64,000 nt of DNA from Henriciella marina (GCF_027213945.1 NZ_JAPWGW010000001.1:62001-126000); one strand, 5' to 3'; positions 9,542 to 19,497 are shown, counted from the first letter of the stretch. Notes: generated by a model from the sequence alone, not told the origin. Made by a program: numbers and translations.

Positions 9542-10459
9542 CTATTCGGCAGCGACCATGCGCGGTTCATCTGGCCGCACAGCCCGGCGGATCACGTCGA
9601 AATAATCCTTCGAGATGCAGTCATAGCCATCATAATAGCCGCGCTCGCTGAGCAGCCTGTGCAGGCGGCCGAGCCTGTAGGGCGGCACGCTAGCAAGCAG
9701 GTGATGCTCTAGGTGATAATTCACATCGTTCGGCGCCACGATCACGCGCTGCCAGAGCGGCGCGACCGTCGTGCCAGTATTCAACCGCGCATCGAGACTG
9801 GTGCGGTCCAAAGCGGTGCCATGCTCTCCGATCTGGCGAAGGCGCACAATGGCCGGGAACACAAAGAGGCGCGCTGCCCACCACATGAGATACGCCCAGG
9901 GTGCGCCGACCAGTGTCAGCGTGCCGAGCAGCGCAATGTGGAACGTCAGCCAGGGGTAATTGCGCGACAGCTTGAACTTCTTGAGGTCATTCATCGTATC
10001 GCGAAAGCCAGTCTGGCCGGTGAAATCGCGGATGAATTTGCGCTTCAGGCTCGACTTGGAGACCGGGTAATTCTTCACGAAGCCGATGTCCGGGTCGTTC
10101 GGCGTACCCGCAAACTTGTGGTGCTTCAAATGGTAGGCGCGGTAGGCCTTGAGCGACGTGTTCATCGGTGCACCAGCCAGCCAATGACCAACGAACTCAT
10201 CGACTTTGGGGCTTTTGAAAAAAGCGTGGTGGGCGCAGTCGTGGTTTAGAACGCCGAGGCCAAGCTGGCGTCCACCAAGGAGGATAATGCCAGCAAGGAT
10301 TGTCAGCGGGTTCGGCCAGATAATCGCAATCGCGAACGCAAAGACGATCATGCCCCAATTGAAGGCAAGGCCGCCAAGCGCCCGCAAATTCGATTTCTTC
10401 TGAAAGGCGCGCAGCTCACTCTTTGACAGCGCTTGCGAAAGCTTCATTCCCTGTTGCAT
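9542..10459 (-). CDS. Membrane fatty acid desaturase
   Basis: Di-iron integral-membrane desaturase of 305 aa that introduces a double bond into fatty acyl (or related lipid) chains. The three His boxes are HDCAHH near residue 74, HLKHHK near 110 and HLEHH near 251, with hydrophobic segments between them. Length and box spacing fit the FA_desaturase family; substrate and position of the double bond cannot be read from sequence. It is divergent from a PaaX-type regulator across 60 bases, so that regulator is the likely controller. Confidence 0.88.
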   Translation of the reverse strand: MQQGMKLSQALSKSELRAFQKKSNLRALGGLAFNWGMIVFAFAIAIIWPNPLTILAGIILLGGRQLGLGVLNHDCAHHAFFKSPKVDEFVGHWLAGAPMNTSLKAYRAYHLKHHKFAGTPNDPDIGFVKNYPVSKSSLKRKFIRDFTGQTGFRDTMNDLKKFKLSRNYPWLTFHIALLGTLTLVGAPWAYLMWWAARLFVFPAIVRLRQIGEHGTALDRTSLDARLNTGTTVAPLWQRVIVAPNDVNYHLEHHLLASVPPYRLGRLHRLLSERGYYDGYDCISKDYFDVIRRAVRPDEPRMVAAE

Positions 10460-10509
10460 GAGCGGACTCCTGATACCTAGCCTTTCTCATTTGTTACATA
10501 TATAGGCAT

Positions 10510-10551
10510 CTTCTGTCAAATGTCGTATTATTTTAAACCTCTCGACAGAAG
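10510..10551. promoter_or_regulatory. Inverted repeat, candidate PaaX-type operator
   Basis: CTTCTGTC (10510-10517) and GACAGAAG (10544-10551) form perfect 8-base arms 26 bases apart, between the desaturase and the regulator start. The right arm lies just before an in-frame ATG at 10556, so both arms would be upstream of the gene if that ATG is used. Operator function is inference. Confidence 0.45.
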
Positions 10552-11332
10552 CAGCATGACGGCCCGCGCCATGGTGCTGTCCCTGCTTTCCAGCCGCCGA
10601 AGCGAACCGGAGACAATTTCGCGCCTCATCCAGGCCGCGAGCCTTTTCGATATCGAAGCCTCCACCCTGCGCGTCGCGGTGACCCGGCTCATTAAGGACG
10701 GCCTGCTCGAAAGCCCGTCGCGCGGCCTCTATCAGCCCGGGCCGAAATCGCGTTCACTCGTGCGCCGGTTGCAGGACTGGCAGAATGTGGACAGCAAGAT
10801 TGTACGCTGGAATGGCGGCTGGCTGATCGCGCTGACCCAGCATCTTGGACGGACTGACCGCAAGCAGCTCACCGCCCGCGAGCGTGCATTGGGCCTTTCA
10901 GGCTACAGGCGCACGCCCGAAGGGGTCTGGGCGCGCCCGGCCAACCTGTCACAGCCTCTGGATGAGCACCGGCTTGAATTGATCGCTATCGGCGCGGATG
11001 AAGACATTCTGTTGCTCCACGCCAATGCGATCGAAATGCCAGATGCATCCGTCTGGCCGGGTCTCTGGTCAGCTGACGAGCTTGCCGCAACCTATGTCGA
11101 GGCGACACGCGCCATGGAGGACAGCCTCGAGCGGCTTGGCACTCTTCCAGTGCCGGACGCTGCCCGAGAGTCCCTGCTCATCGGGCAGGCCGTCATCCGC
11201 CTCATCAACTATGATCCGCTTCTGCCGCCAGAACTGGCGGATCAAAAGGGATTTCTGAACATGGTCGAGACCATGCGCAGGTATAATGAAGCGGGCCAGA
11301 AAAGCTGGCAGGCCTTCTTTGCGGCGGGCTAA
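10520..11332 (+). CDS. PaaX-family transcriptional regulator
   Basis: Winged-helix repressor of the PaaX type, 270 aa. The N-terminal helix-turn-helix is visible (SLFDIEASTLRVAVTRLIKDG, about 45-65), followed by the PaaX-like central region and a C-terminal domain rich in acidic and aromatic residues. In Escherichia coli PaaX senses phenylacetyl-CoA; here no paa gene is near, and the divergent partner is a desaturase, so a lipid- or acyl-CoA-linked role is more likely (inference). Start is uncertain: neither ATG at 10520 nor ATG at 10556 has a strong ribosome site, and the shorter form begins MTARAMVLSLL, close to the first family helix. Confidence 0.8.
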   Translation: MSYYFKPLDRSSMTARAMVLSLLSSRRSEPETISRLIQAASLFDIEASTLRVAVTRLIKDGLLESPSRGLYQPGPKSRSLVRRLQDWQNVDSKIVRWNGGWLIALTQHLGRTDRKQLTARERALGLSGYRRTPEGVWARPANLSQPLDEHRLELIAIGADEDILLLHANAIEMPDASVWPGLWSADELAATYVEATRAMEDSLERLGTLPVPDAARESLLIGQAVIRLINYDPLLPPELADQKGFLNMVETMRRYNEAGQKSWQAFFAAG

Positions 11333-11335
11333 ACC

Positions 11336-13771
11336 CTAGTCGCAGTGCCAGCAGGTCTCATATGGCGTGTAGCCGATTGGCCCGCCCGGGGGCAGCGCCT
11401 TCGCGTTCACGGCTGGCGGATCGATATCGGCTGGGGCGTCGAGGAAATCCTCAATGCGGGCACTGAGCCAGACCGCATGACTATCACGCTTGCTTTCAAT
11501 CGCCCCTAACAGACCCTTCAGACCAGCAGAAGCAGACGCCTTTACGGCCGCTGTCGTTTCGGCACCTGCAAGGTCCATCAGGGCGAAGGCGTAGCGCGCC
11601 CGCACGGCTTCAGCGATGGGCCGGGTCCGCGTCGAGTTGGGTGTTGCCATCACGGCCTGCTCGATGCGCGCGAACATGTCGCTTGCCCCCGGATTTGCAG
11701 GATCGCGGCGATTGAACTCAATCAGGCGCGCGACGCGTTGGCGCTCCAGAAGGATGCCGAATGTCGTCGCGGCGGCGGTATCGGCTGCGGCGATAAGGTC
11801 GAAGGCGGGGCTCGCCGATCCGGCAAACCGTTCCCTGTCCCAATCAGCCAGCGCATAATTCGCCATGCCGGGCGTCAGCAGGGCGAGAACCTCGTCGCTG
11901 AGATCAAGGCGCGAGGGCGCCACTGTTTCCAGAAGCACGTCCAGCGCCTCCAGCTGGCGTTCAGGCGAGACGATCTCTGCCGCAGGCTGGCCATCGCCGC
12001 GCTCTCCATAGTTGAAGCTCATACCGCCGACGAGCTTGGCCGCGGCGGCCGTCTGATAGCGATGATAAAGGTAGATGGGCACAATCACATCGTTGAGGTC
12101 TGACAGGGGCTGGCCCTGCTGCACACGGTCCTCGCCAAAATTTTCGAGTGCGATGCGCCTGATTTCCAGCGTCTCACGGAGCGCGGCGACCGGGTCTGGT
12201 CCATTGTCCCAGATATTGCCAAGGGGATGGCCCGTAGACGCGCTGCGCGCATCCTGATCGGCGACATAGATGAGGCCGTTAGACCGCGCCTCCAGAACGA
12301 GTTCATCGCGTTCCTGCTCGGTCAGGTCGCCATAAAGCCATGTCGCCGTGAACTTGTCCCAGGCGCCAATGCCGACGCCATAGACATTGCTGAAGTCGAG
12401 CGCGCCTTGTCGGACCCGAACGTCGGGCGCTGGATAGTCCATGACAGAGCCTTTGCCATAAGTGCTAGCCGCAAAATTGTGCTGGAAACCAAGGGCATGG
12501 CCGATCTCATGGGCCGAGAGCTGGCGGATGCGTGCAAGGGCAAGCTCGACAGGGTCAGTTTCCGATCCCGTGCCCGTTTCCCCAGTCCCCGTGAGGCCTT
12601 CAAAGATCATCCGGTCCTGCCGCACCCGAAGCGAACCAAGAATGACATGGCCTTTCAGCATTTCACCTGTACGCGGATCAGAAATGCCGCCGCCATAGGA
12701 CCAGCCGCGCGTCTGACGGTGGACCCACTGAACGACATTGTAGCGGATATCGAGGGGGTGGGCGTCTTCAGGCAGGACCTCGACGCGGTAGCCATCTGGA
12801 TAGCCTGCCGCTGCGAACGCATCAGCCCACCAGCGGGCGCCGTCCAGAAGCGCATCCTGTATCTGTGGTGGCGCGCCGCTATCGATATAGAAGACGATCG
12901 GATTGGTCGTCTCGCCTGCGTTGTTCTTTTGCAGGCGATAGCGCCGGGCAAGACGCGTCACGACCGGCTCGGCCAAACCTGCGCTATAATCAAAGTGGAC
13001 CTGATCAATGATGCCAGCGCGCGGGTCTGATTTGATCGGCATGTAGCCCTCTTCAGGAAGGCGCACGAAAGAGTGGTGCTGGACCAGCGTCATGTCGGTC
13101 CCGTTCGCTGCCGTTGTTGCGACCTCACGCCCCGGATCGCTGCTCGACAGCGTCAGGAAAACGTCGATTTCGACATTGTCCGGGAAAGACAAGATGCCGT
13201 CCGGATCAACCATGGAGCGATCTTCTTTCAAGCTGAATGTGCCTTGACCAGCGTCTTTCAGGTGCTGAACCAGGTTCAGCCGGTCACCTGTCAAAAAGCC
13301 GGTCATATCGAAAGAAACCGAGCCCGCATCCTGAGACGTGATGTCTGTTGCCGCGACGAAGGAGTTGGCAAAGCTCTCCGCCACAGCCCGGGCTTCCAGC
13401 GGATTGTCGGGGTTGGCCCTGTAGGTCTGGTTCTCGACTTCCAGAACGACCCGGTTACCGATCTTGCGGAAGACAAGGATCTCGCCGCTGGAGCCCCAGC
13501 CACGGTCGAGACCGACTGGGTTTGAGCCAAGACCTGCCTTCAGACGCACGGCGTGGATCACCCGCAGCATGACACCGTCATCATCCGGCGCCGGCAGCGT
13601 GGCGATCAACTTGTTCTCATCATTGATCGCCAGGTCGAAGAAGCCGCTGCCGTCCCCCGTCTGCGCGCCCGCAGGCGGCGACAGGGCAAGCATGAGAACT
13701 GCGAGTAATCCGGTCAAAATCTGGCGCAACGGGCGGTCTCCTTCTGGCTGGTCGCCAGACCCTAAGGTCAT
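11336..13771 (-). CDS. Secreted zinc-dependent metalloprotease (DUF5117/DUF4953-like)
   Basis: Periplasmic or secreted zinc protease of 811 aa from the ATG at 13771 (815 from 13783; the open frame runs to 14197 across the SDR start, which is not credible). A signal peptide ends in SPPAGAQ. The zinc site HEIGHALGFQHNF begins at residue 421, with a downstream SVMDYPAP turn of the metzincin Met-turn type. The size and the N-terminal beta-rich half fit the large zinc-dependent metalloprotease family seen in Proteobacteria and Bacteroidetes. The C-terminus ends CWHCD. Substrate is unknown. It is divergent from the SDR gene. Confidence 0.85.
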   Translation of the reverse strand: MTLGSGDQPEGDRPLRQILTGLLAVLMLALSPPAGAQTGDGSGFFDLAINDENKLIATLPAPDDDGVMLRVIHAVRLKAGLGSNPVGLDRGWGSSGEILVFRKIGNRVVLEVENQTYRANPDNPLEARAVAESFANSFVAATDITSQDAGSVSFDMTGFLTGDRLNLVQHLKDAGQGTFSLKEDRSMVDPDGILSFPDNVEIDVFLTLSSSDPGREVATTAANGTDMTLVQHHSFVRLPEEGYMPIKSDPRAGIIDQVHFDYSAGLAEPVVTRLARRYRLQKNNAGETTNPIVFYIDSGAPPQIQDALLDGARWWADAFAAAGYPDGYRVEVLPEDAHPLDIRYNVVQWVHRQTRGWSYGGGISDPRTGEMLKGHVILGSLRVRQDRMIFEGLTGTGETGTGSETDPVELALARIRQLSAHEIGHALGFQHNFAASTYGKGSVMDYPAPDVRVRQGALDFSNVYGVGIGAWDKFTATWLYGDLTEQERDELVLEARSNGLIYVADQDARSASTGHPLGNIWDNGPDPVAALRETLEIRRIALENFGEDRVQQGQPLSDLNDVIVPIYLYHRYQTAAAAKLVGGMSFNYGERGDGQPAAEIVSPERQLEALDVLLETVAPSRLDLSDEVLALLTPGMANYALADWDRERFAGSASPAFDLIAAADTAAATTFGILLERQRVARLIEFNRRDPANPGASDMFARIEQAVMATPNSTRTRPIAEAVRARYAFALMDLAGAETTAAVKASASAGLKGLLGAIESKRDSHAVWLSARIEDFLDAPADIDPPAVNAKALPPGGPIGYTPYETCWHCD

Positions 13772-13876
13772 TGACGAGGACATGTCGAGCGCCTGCCGCG
13801 CGGGAAAGCGCCCCGGCAGATTGTCATGCGCGGGCCTTCCTGCAAACTTGCAGCGAAACACAGGGAGACATTGAAG

Positions 13877-14626
13877 ATGGCAGACCTCGCGAGCAGGCTT
13901 TTCGATTTCACCGGCAAGACGGTTCTGGTGACCGGCGGCAGCCGCGGGCTTGGCTATCAGATGGTAAAAGCGTTTGCCGAACAGGGCGCGGATACGATCA
14001 TCGTCAGCCGCAAGCTCGATGCCTGCGAAGAGGTCGCCGAAGAAGTCCGCAGTCTCGGACGCAAGGCTCTGGCCCTGAGCGCCCATTGCGGCAAATGGGA
14101 AGAGATCGATCCCATGATTGAGAAGGCCTATGAGGCGTTCGGCAAGATCGACATCCTCATCAACAATGCAGGCATGAGCCCGCGCGTCCCAAGCCACGAG
14201 GTCGAGGAAAGCCTGTTCGACAGCGTGCTGAACCTCAACTTCAAGGGCCCATTCCGGATCGGCGCGAAGATCGGAAAGCGCATGGCCGACGGAGATGGCG
14301 GGTCAATCATCAACATCTCATCGACCGGTGCGCTTATGCCCCTGCCGCAGGTTGTTCCTTATAGCGGCGCGAAGGCGGCGCTGAATGCGATGACGGTTTC
14401 CTTTGCCCGCGAGTACGGGCCGAAAGTTCGCGTGAATACGATTTCTGCAGGCCCATTCCTGACCGACATTTCAAAGGCATGGCCCGAAGAAATGCGCAAG
14501 TCAGCGGACAATGCGCTTGGCCGTCCCGGCAAACCCGAAGAAATCGTCACCGCTGCGCTCTGCCTTGCTAGCGATGCATCGAGCTTCACAACGGGGACGA
14601 TCCTGCGCGTCGACGGCGGCAGCTAG
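13877..14626 (+). CDS. Short-chain dehydrogenase/reductase (SDR)
   Basis: NAD(P)-dependent oxidoreductase of 249 aa. Rossmann motif VTGGSRGLGYQ near residue 17, NNAG near 93, a catalytic Ser (NISSTGA) and YSGAK near 160 form the classical SDR set. I start at ATG 13877 after a GGGAGA ribosome site; the longer frame from 13826 has no such support. Closest in pattern to gluconate 5-dehydrogenase/3-ketoacyl reductase-like SDRs, but the substrate is not assignable. It lies 81 bases before the transporter gene on the same strand. Confidence 0.88.
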   Translation: MADLASRLFDFTGKTVLVTGGSRGLGYQMVKAFAEQGADTIIVSRKLDACEEVAEEVRSLGRKALALSAHCGKWEEIDPMIEKAYEAFGKIDILINNAGMSPRVPSHEVEESLFDSVLNLNFKGPFRIGAKIGKRMADGDGGSIINISSTGALMPLPQVVPYSGAKAALNAMTVSFAREYGPKVRVNTISAGPFLTDISKAWPEEMRKSADNALGRPGKPEEIVTAALCLASDASSFTTGTILRVDGGS

Positions 14627-14707
14627 GACAGGCGGGCACGCCAGCGCTATATCGACAAATCAGGCTGCTCCGTGCAGGCTCTCAGCCATGACGCTGCGGG
14701 GCACGAC

Positions 14708-15916
14708 ATGAAACTATCCTTCGGGCCGGGCGCACTTGTCGCCGCCGCCTTTATCGGGCCGGGCACCGTCACGGCCTGCACCGTGGCCGGGGCGAGTTTC
14801 GGCCACGCGCTTGTCTGGGCGCTGGTCTTTGCGACTCTTGCCACGATCGTTCTGCAGGACATGGCGGCGCGACTTGGCGCAGGCGCACGACGTGGTCTCG
14901 GCGAAGCGCTGATGGCCAGCGTCGGCGGCCCCGTTGGGAAGGCGGGGGCAGTCATCCTTGTCCTGCTCGCCATCGGCGTCGGTAATGCGGCCTATGAAGG
15001 CGGCAACCTTGCTGGCGGCGTCATGGGGCTAGAAGCGCTTCTGGGTGAGGGCACGCGGCGCCTGCTTGTCGCTGGTCTCGCCATCATCGCGGCGGGGATT
15101 CTGCTGATCGGCGCCTACAAGCCAATTGAGCGCATCCTGATCGGGCTTGTCCTCGTGATGAGCCTTGCGTTCATTATCTCGGCCATTCTCGTGCGCCCGG
15201 ACCTGTCAACGTTCGCAGGCCTCGTACCATCAATACCGGACGGTGCGCAGCTCACCGCTGTCGCGCTGATTGGTACGACTATTGTGCCCTACAATCTGTT
15301 CCTGCACGCCGCAGCGGCGCGCAACCACTGGACCGACGCGAGCAAACTCAGCGAGGCGCGGCGCGATTCTGCCATTTCGATCGGGCTTGGCGGGCTGGTC
15401 TCCATCCTGATCCTGTCGACGGCGGCCGGTAGCCTGTTCGTTGCAGGCATGGAGGTCAACAACGCCCGCGACATGGCGATTGCCATTGAACCGGCGTTTG
15501 GGCCGGCGGCGCGCTATCTCGTTGGCATTGGCCTCTTCGCGGCAGGCCTCACCTCAGCCATCACCGCCCCGATGGCGACGGCCTATGCGATCACCGAGAT
15601 GTTTCCTGCCAAATCGAAAAGCGGACAGACCGGGCGCTTCCGCGCCATCGCCCTGACCATCGTCGCCATCGGCGCAGCCATCTCATTGCTTGGGATCGAT
15701 GCGGTCTCCCTGATTGTGACTGCGCAGGCGGCGAATGGGCTGCTCCTGCCGATCATCGCGGTGTTTCTACTCTATGTGATGAACCGCGAGGCACTGCTCG
15801 GCGACAGCGTGAACGGGATCCCTGCCAACATTGCGGGCGGGCTGGTTATCCTGATCACCCTCATGATCGGTCTTCGCGGCATCTGGAGAGCGCTCAGCAC
15901 GGTGCTTGGCGCATGA
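14708..15916 (+). CDS. Atypical Nramp-family transporter
   Basis: Inner-membrane carrier of 402 aa with about 11 helices and the Nramp layout (GPG-containing first helix, NLFLHAA in helix 6). The two metal-binding signatures are changed: DPGN of helix 1 reads GPGT (residues 17-20) and MPHN of helix 6 reads VPYN (193-196). Canonical Mn/Fe binding uses the Asp, Asn and Met that are missing here, so this is probably a divergent clade with another substrate. I take the ATG at 14708; a GTG at 14672 is possible. Its stop overlaps the oxoprolinase start by 4 bases, so the two are probably co-translated. Confidence 0.82.
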   Translation: MKLSFGPGALVAAAFIGPGTVTACTVAGASFGHALVWALVFATLATIVLQDMAARLGAGARRGLGEALMASVGGPVGKAGAVILVLLAIGVGNAAYEGGNLAGGVMGLEALLGEGTRRLLVAGLAIIAAGILLIGAYKPIERILIGLVLVMSLAFIISAILVRPDLSTFAGLVPSIPDGAQLTAVALIGTTIVPYNLFLHAAAARNHWTDASKLSEARRDSAISIGLGGLVSILILSTAAGSLFVAGMEVNNARDMAIAIEPAFGPAARYLVGIGLFAAGLTSAITAPMATAYAITEMFPAKSKSGQTGRFRAIALTIVAIGAAISLLGIDAVSLIVTAQAANGLLLPIIAVFLLYVMNREALLGDSVNGIPANIAGGLVILITLMIGLRGIWRALSTVLGA

Positions 15917-18900
15917 GCGGATGGCAGTTCTGGATTGATCGGGGCGGCACGTTCACCGACATCGTCGCTCGCACGCCTGACGGACGCTATGAGCTTCTGA
16001 AACTCCTCAGCGAAAACCCCGGCGCTTATGAGGACGCAGCCATCGAGGGCATCCGGCGGTCCCTCAATGCGCCGGAAGGACAGCCGCTGCCCTTCCATGA
16101 AATCGATCAGGTTCGCATGGGCACCACGGTAGCCACCAATGCGCTGCTGGAGCGGAAAGGTGCGCCGACCCTCTTTGTCGTGAATGAGGGGTTCGACGAC
16201 CTGCTGATCATCGGGCGCCAGTCAAGACCGCGTCTCTTCGACCTCGATATCCAGCGCCCTGCCCCACTTAATGACGATGTCCTAGAAGTTTCCGCGCGTA
16301 TCGATCTTAATGGCGACTTCCTGCAGCCGCTGGATGAGCAGACCGTCGCGGATGCCCTGTCAGAGGCGCGCCAGCGCGGCCTCGAGACCTGCGCGATTTC
16401 ATTGCTCCATGCCTGGAAGCATCCGGAGCTTGAGAAGCAGGTCGGTGCGCTCGCCCGGCAAGCCGGCTTTGAGACCGTCACCCTTAGCCATGAAGCTGAC
16501 CCGCTGGCTGGCTATGTCGCCCGCTCGGCCACGGCCGTGGCCGACGCTTACCTGACCCCGGTCCTGCAGCGCTATGTCGATCAGGTCGCCAGCCGTCTCG
16601 GCGACACATCCCTCCACTTCATGCAGTCAAATGGCGGCCTGATGGAAGCAAGCCGCTTCCGGGGGCGTGATGCGGTCCTGTCAGGCCCTGCAGGCGGCGT
16701 CGTTGGTGCAGCAAAGACCGCAGCCCAGCTTGGCCATGACCGGATCATCGGCTTCGATATGGGCGGCACATCGACCGACATCTCTGTCTATGATGGTCAG
16801 TTTGAGCGCGTCACTGAAACCGAAGTCGCCGGTGCGCCACTACGCGTTCCTATGATGGACATTCACACTGTCGCAGCAGGCGGTGGATCGGTCCTTCGCT
16901 TCGATCAGGGACAGCTGCAGGCAGGCCCGCAAAGCGCAGGCGCAAATCCGGGCCCCGCCGCCTACAGACGCGGCGGCCCGCTGACAGTCACGGACGCAAA
17001 CATCCTGCTGGGCCGCATTCAGCCAAGCGCCTTTCCGCCCGTCTTCGGGCCAGAGCAGGATCAACCGCTGGACATTGATGCCGTGCGCACCGGTTTCGAT
17101 CAGATGGCGCGTGAGGTCGAGGCGGAGACGGCGCTCGCCCGATCCGCGGAAGATCTAGCAGCCGGTTTCCTGCAGATCGCGGTCGCCAACATGGCCCGCG
17201 CGATCCGGAAGGTGACGCTCGAGAAAGGGCGCGACCCTGCCGACTTTGTGCTTCAGGCTTTCGGTGGCGCTGGCGGCCAGCATGCCTGTCTCGTCGCTGA
17301 TGAGCTCGACATTCAGACCGTCATTATTCACCCTCTAGCAGGCGTACTGTCAGCGCTCGGCATCGGCCTGTCAGACGAAATCGATATTGCGCGGGCCTCC
17401 GTCGAAGAAGCGCTCAATGACCAGTTGCTCGACCGCGCTGAGGCGCGGATCGAGAGCTTGAAAGACCAGCAGCGCGAAAGGCTTGGCGCTGGCGAGCTTT
17501 CATGGACCGTCAGCGCGGCGATCCGCTATGCCGGGACCGATACGAGCCTGCCTGTCGAATTTGGCGAGTTGGGCGCGATGAGAGAAACCTTCGAGCGGGC
17601 GCACGAAGCACGATTCGGCTTCAGGACCTCTGGGCGTGAAATGGTCCTCGAATCTCTCACTTGCGAAGCGCGTCGCCCCGCCCCCGCTTTTGAGAGCGCG
17701 CCGACAGAAGCGACCAGCGAGCCTCGCAAACAGAACAGCGTAAAGCTCTGGAGCCGCGGCGAGAAGATCGATGCACCAATGATTGCGCGTGCCGCCCTGT
17801 CACCCGGCCAGGATATCGAAGGCCCTGCGATCATCACGGAAGAGACTGGCACGACAGTCATCGACGCCGGATGGTCAGCAAGTGTCGCGCCGGGCGGCGA
17901 AATCATAATGAAGCGAAGCGGTGCCGCGCGGCGAGAGCTGGTTGCGGCCACAGACACGCCAGACCCTGTACTGCTGTCGCTCTTCAACAATATGTTCATG
18001 GCAATCGCGGAGCGAATGGGCGCGGTGCTTCGTGACACGGCGACCAGCGTGAACATCAAGGAACGGCTGGATTTCTCATGCGCCGTCTTTGATGAGCAAG
18101 GACGCCTGCTCGCCAACGCCCCTCATATGCCTGTGCACCTCGGCGCAATGGGCGAAAGTGTCCGCACCGTCCTGAAAAGCCGCGGCGCGAGTCTGAAGCC
18201 GGGCGACATGATCTGCCTCAACAATCCGTTCAATGGCGGCACGCACCTGCCCGACATCACCGTTATCGCGCCGGTATTTGACAAGGACGGAAAGGACATT
18301 CGCTTCTTTGTCGCCAATCGCGGGCATCACGCTGACATTGGTGGGCTGACCCCCGGCTCGACCCCGGCGCGCGCGACGAAGCTTGAAGAGGAAGGCGTCG
18401 TCATTGACGACTTCCTGCTGCTCAGCGAAGGCGAGTTTCGCGAAGACGCCTTGCGCCAGCTGCTTGCCGATGCGCCATGGCCTGCCCGCAAGCCAGATCA
18501 GAATGTCGCTGATCTGCGCGCCCAAATGGCCGCCAATATCGCGGGCGCGAAGGACCTGCTCGCCATGATTGAGCGGTATGGCCGAGAAGGCGTCACTTCC
18601 TATGCAGGCCATGTTCTCGACAATGCCGAAGAGAGCGTCCGCCGGGTTATCGACCGGCTGAGCGATGGCGAAATGCAGATCACGATGGATGATGGTCTGC
18701 CGCTCTGCGTCTCGATCAAGGTCGAAAGTCAGGCCCGGTCAGCGACAATCGATTTCACTGGCACAGGCCCACAGCGACCCGGCAACTTCAACGCGCCGCC
18801 AGTAGTTTGCCGTTCCGCCGTGCTCTACGCCTTCCGCTGTCTCGTGGCAGATGAGTTGCCACTGAATGAGGGCTGCATGCGGCCTCTGGAACTGGTGATA

Positions 18901-19497
18901 CCGGAGGGGTCTTTCCTGTCTCCGTCGCATGGCGCAGCTGTTGTGGCGGGCAATACCGAAGTCAGTCAGGCGGTCTGCAATGTGCTGTTCGGCGCCATGG
19001 GCGTCAGCGCGGCGGCACAAGGCACGATGAACAATCTGCTCTTCGGCAATGATGACTACCAATATTACGAGACAATCTGCGGCGGTAGCGGCGCAGGCCC
19101 GGGCTTTGATGGTACGTCCGGCGTCCATACGCATATGACGAATACACGCATCACCGACCCGGAAATTATGGAGATGACCTACCCGCTGCGCCTCGAACGC
19201 TTTTCACTGCGGCGCGGCTCAGGCGGAGATGGCGAACACACCGGCGGTGACGGCGTCGTGCGCACCATCCGCGCGCTGTCGGACACAGTCTGCACACTCG
19301 TTTCTTCTTCCCGGCAGACTGCGCCCTTCGGACTTGAAGGGGGCGGAGACGCGACGTGCGGGCGTCAATGGATTGTGCGGGCTGATGGCCGCCACGACAC
19401 GATTGAAGGCATCGTTACAGACGACATGGAAGCGGGCGATACGATCACGATCGAGACGCCGGGCGGCGGCGGCTTTGGCCGCCTCAAGCAGAATTGA
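15913..19497 (+). CDS. 5-oxoprolinase / hydantoinase HyuA-HyuB fusion
   Basis: Cytoplasmic ATP-dependent amidase of 1,194 aa, the full length of eukaryote-like 5-oxoprolinase. N-terminal hydantoinase A part (WIDRGGTFTDIVARTPDG at the start, phosphate-binding GFDMGGTSTDISVYDG near residue 278) is fused to the hydantoinase B part from about residue 680 (FNNMFMAIAERMG, NHP-like NNPFNGGTHLPDI, NRGHHADIGG). It opens 5-oxoproline to glutamate, or a related cyclic imide such as hydantoin. It overlaps the upstream transporter by 4 bases, which could make that transporter its substrate importer (inference). A glutathione-cycle role is favoured, not proven. The 188-base gap that follows shows nothing clear. 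Confidence 0.88.
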   Translation: MSGWQFWIDRGGTFTDIVARTPDGRYELLKLLSENPGAYEDAAIEGIRRSLNAPEGQPLPFHEIDQVRMGTTVATNALLERKGAPTLFVVNEGFDDLLIIGRQSRPRLFDLDIQRPAPLNDDVLEVSARIDLNGDFLQPLDEQTVADALSEARQRGLETCAISLLHAWKHPELEKQVGALARQAGFETVTLSHEADPLAGYVARSATAVADAYLTPVLQRYVDQVASRLGDTSLHFMQSNGGLMEASRFRGRDAVLSGPAGGVVGAAKTAAQLGHDRIIGFDMGGTSTDISVYDGQFERVTETEVAGAPLRVPMMDIHTVAAGGGSVLRFDQGQLQAGPQSAGANPGPAAYRRGGPLTVTDANILLGRIQPSAFPPVFGPEQDQPLDIDAVRTGFDQMAREVEAETALARSAEDLAAGFLQIAVANMARAIRKVTLEKGRDPADFVLQAFGGAGGQHACLVADELDIQTVIIHPLAGVLSALGIGLSDEIDIARASVEEALNDQLLDRAEARIESLKDQQRERLGAGELSWTVSAAIRYAGTDTSLPVEFGELGAMRETFERAHEARFGFRTSGREMVLESLTCEARRPAPAFESAPTEATSEPRKQNSVKLWSRGEKIDAPMIARAALSPGQDIEGPAIITEETGTTVIDAGWSASVAPGGEIIMKRSGAARRELVAATDTPDPVLLSLFNNMFMAIAERMGAVLRDTATSVNIKERLDFSCAVFDEQGRLLANAPHMPVHLGAMGESVRTVLKSRGASLKPGDMICLNNPFNGGTHLPDITVIAPVFDKDGKDIRFFVANRGHHADIGGLTPGSTPARATKLEEEGVVIDDFLLLSEGEFREDALRQLLADAPWPARKPDQNVADLRAQMAANIAGAKDLLAMIERYGREGVTSYAGHVLDNAEESVRRVIDRLSDGEMQITMDDGLPLCVSIKVESQARSATIDFTGTGPQRPGNFNAPPVVCRSAVLYAFRCLVADELPLNEGCMRPLELVIPEGSFLSPSHGAAVVAGNTEVSQAVCNVLFGAMGVSAAAQGTMNNLLFGNDDYQYYETICGGSGAGPGFDGTSGVHTHMTNTRITDPEIMEMTYPLRLERFSLRRGSGGDGEHTGGDGVVRTIRALSDTVCTLVSSSRQTAPFGLEGGGDATCGRQWIVRADGRHDTIEGIVTDDMEAGDTITIETPGGGGFGRLKQN

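Noticed and set aside
15913-19497. Two separate genes hyuA and hyuB
   Set aside because: A single uninterrupted frame of 1,194 codons covers both; it is a fusion.
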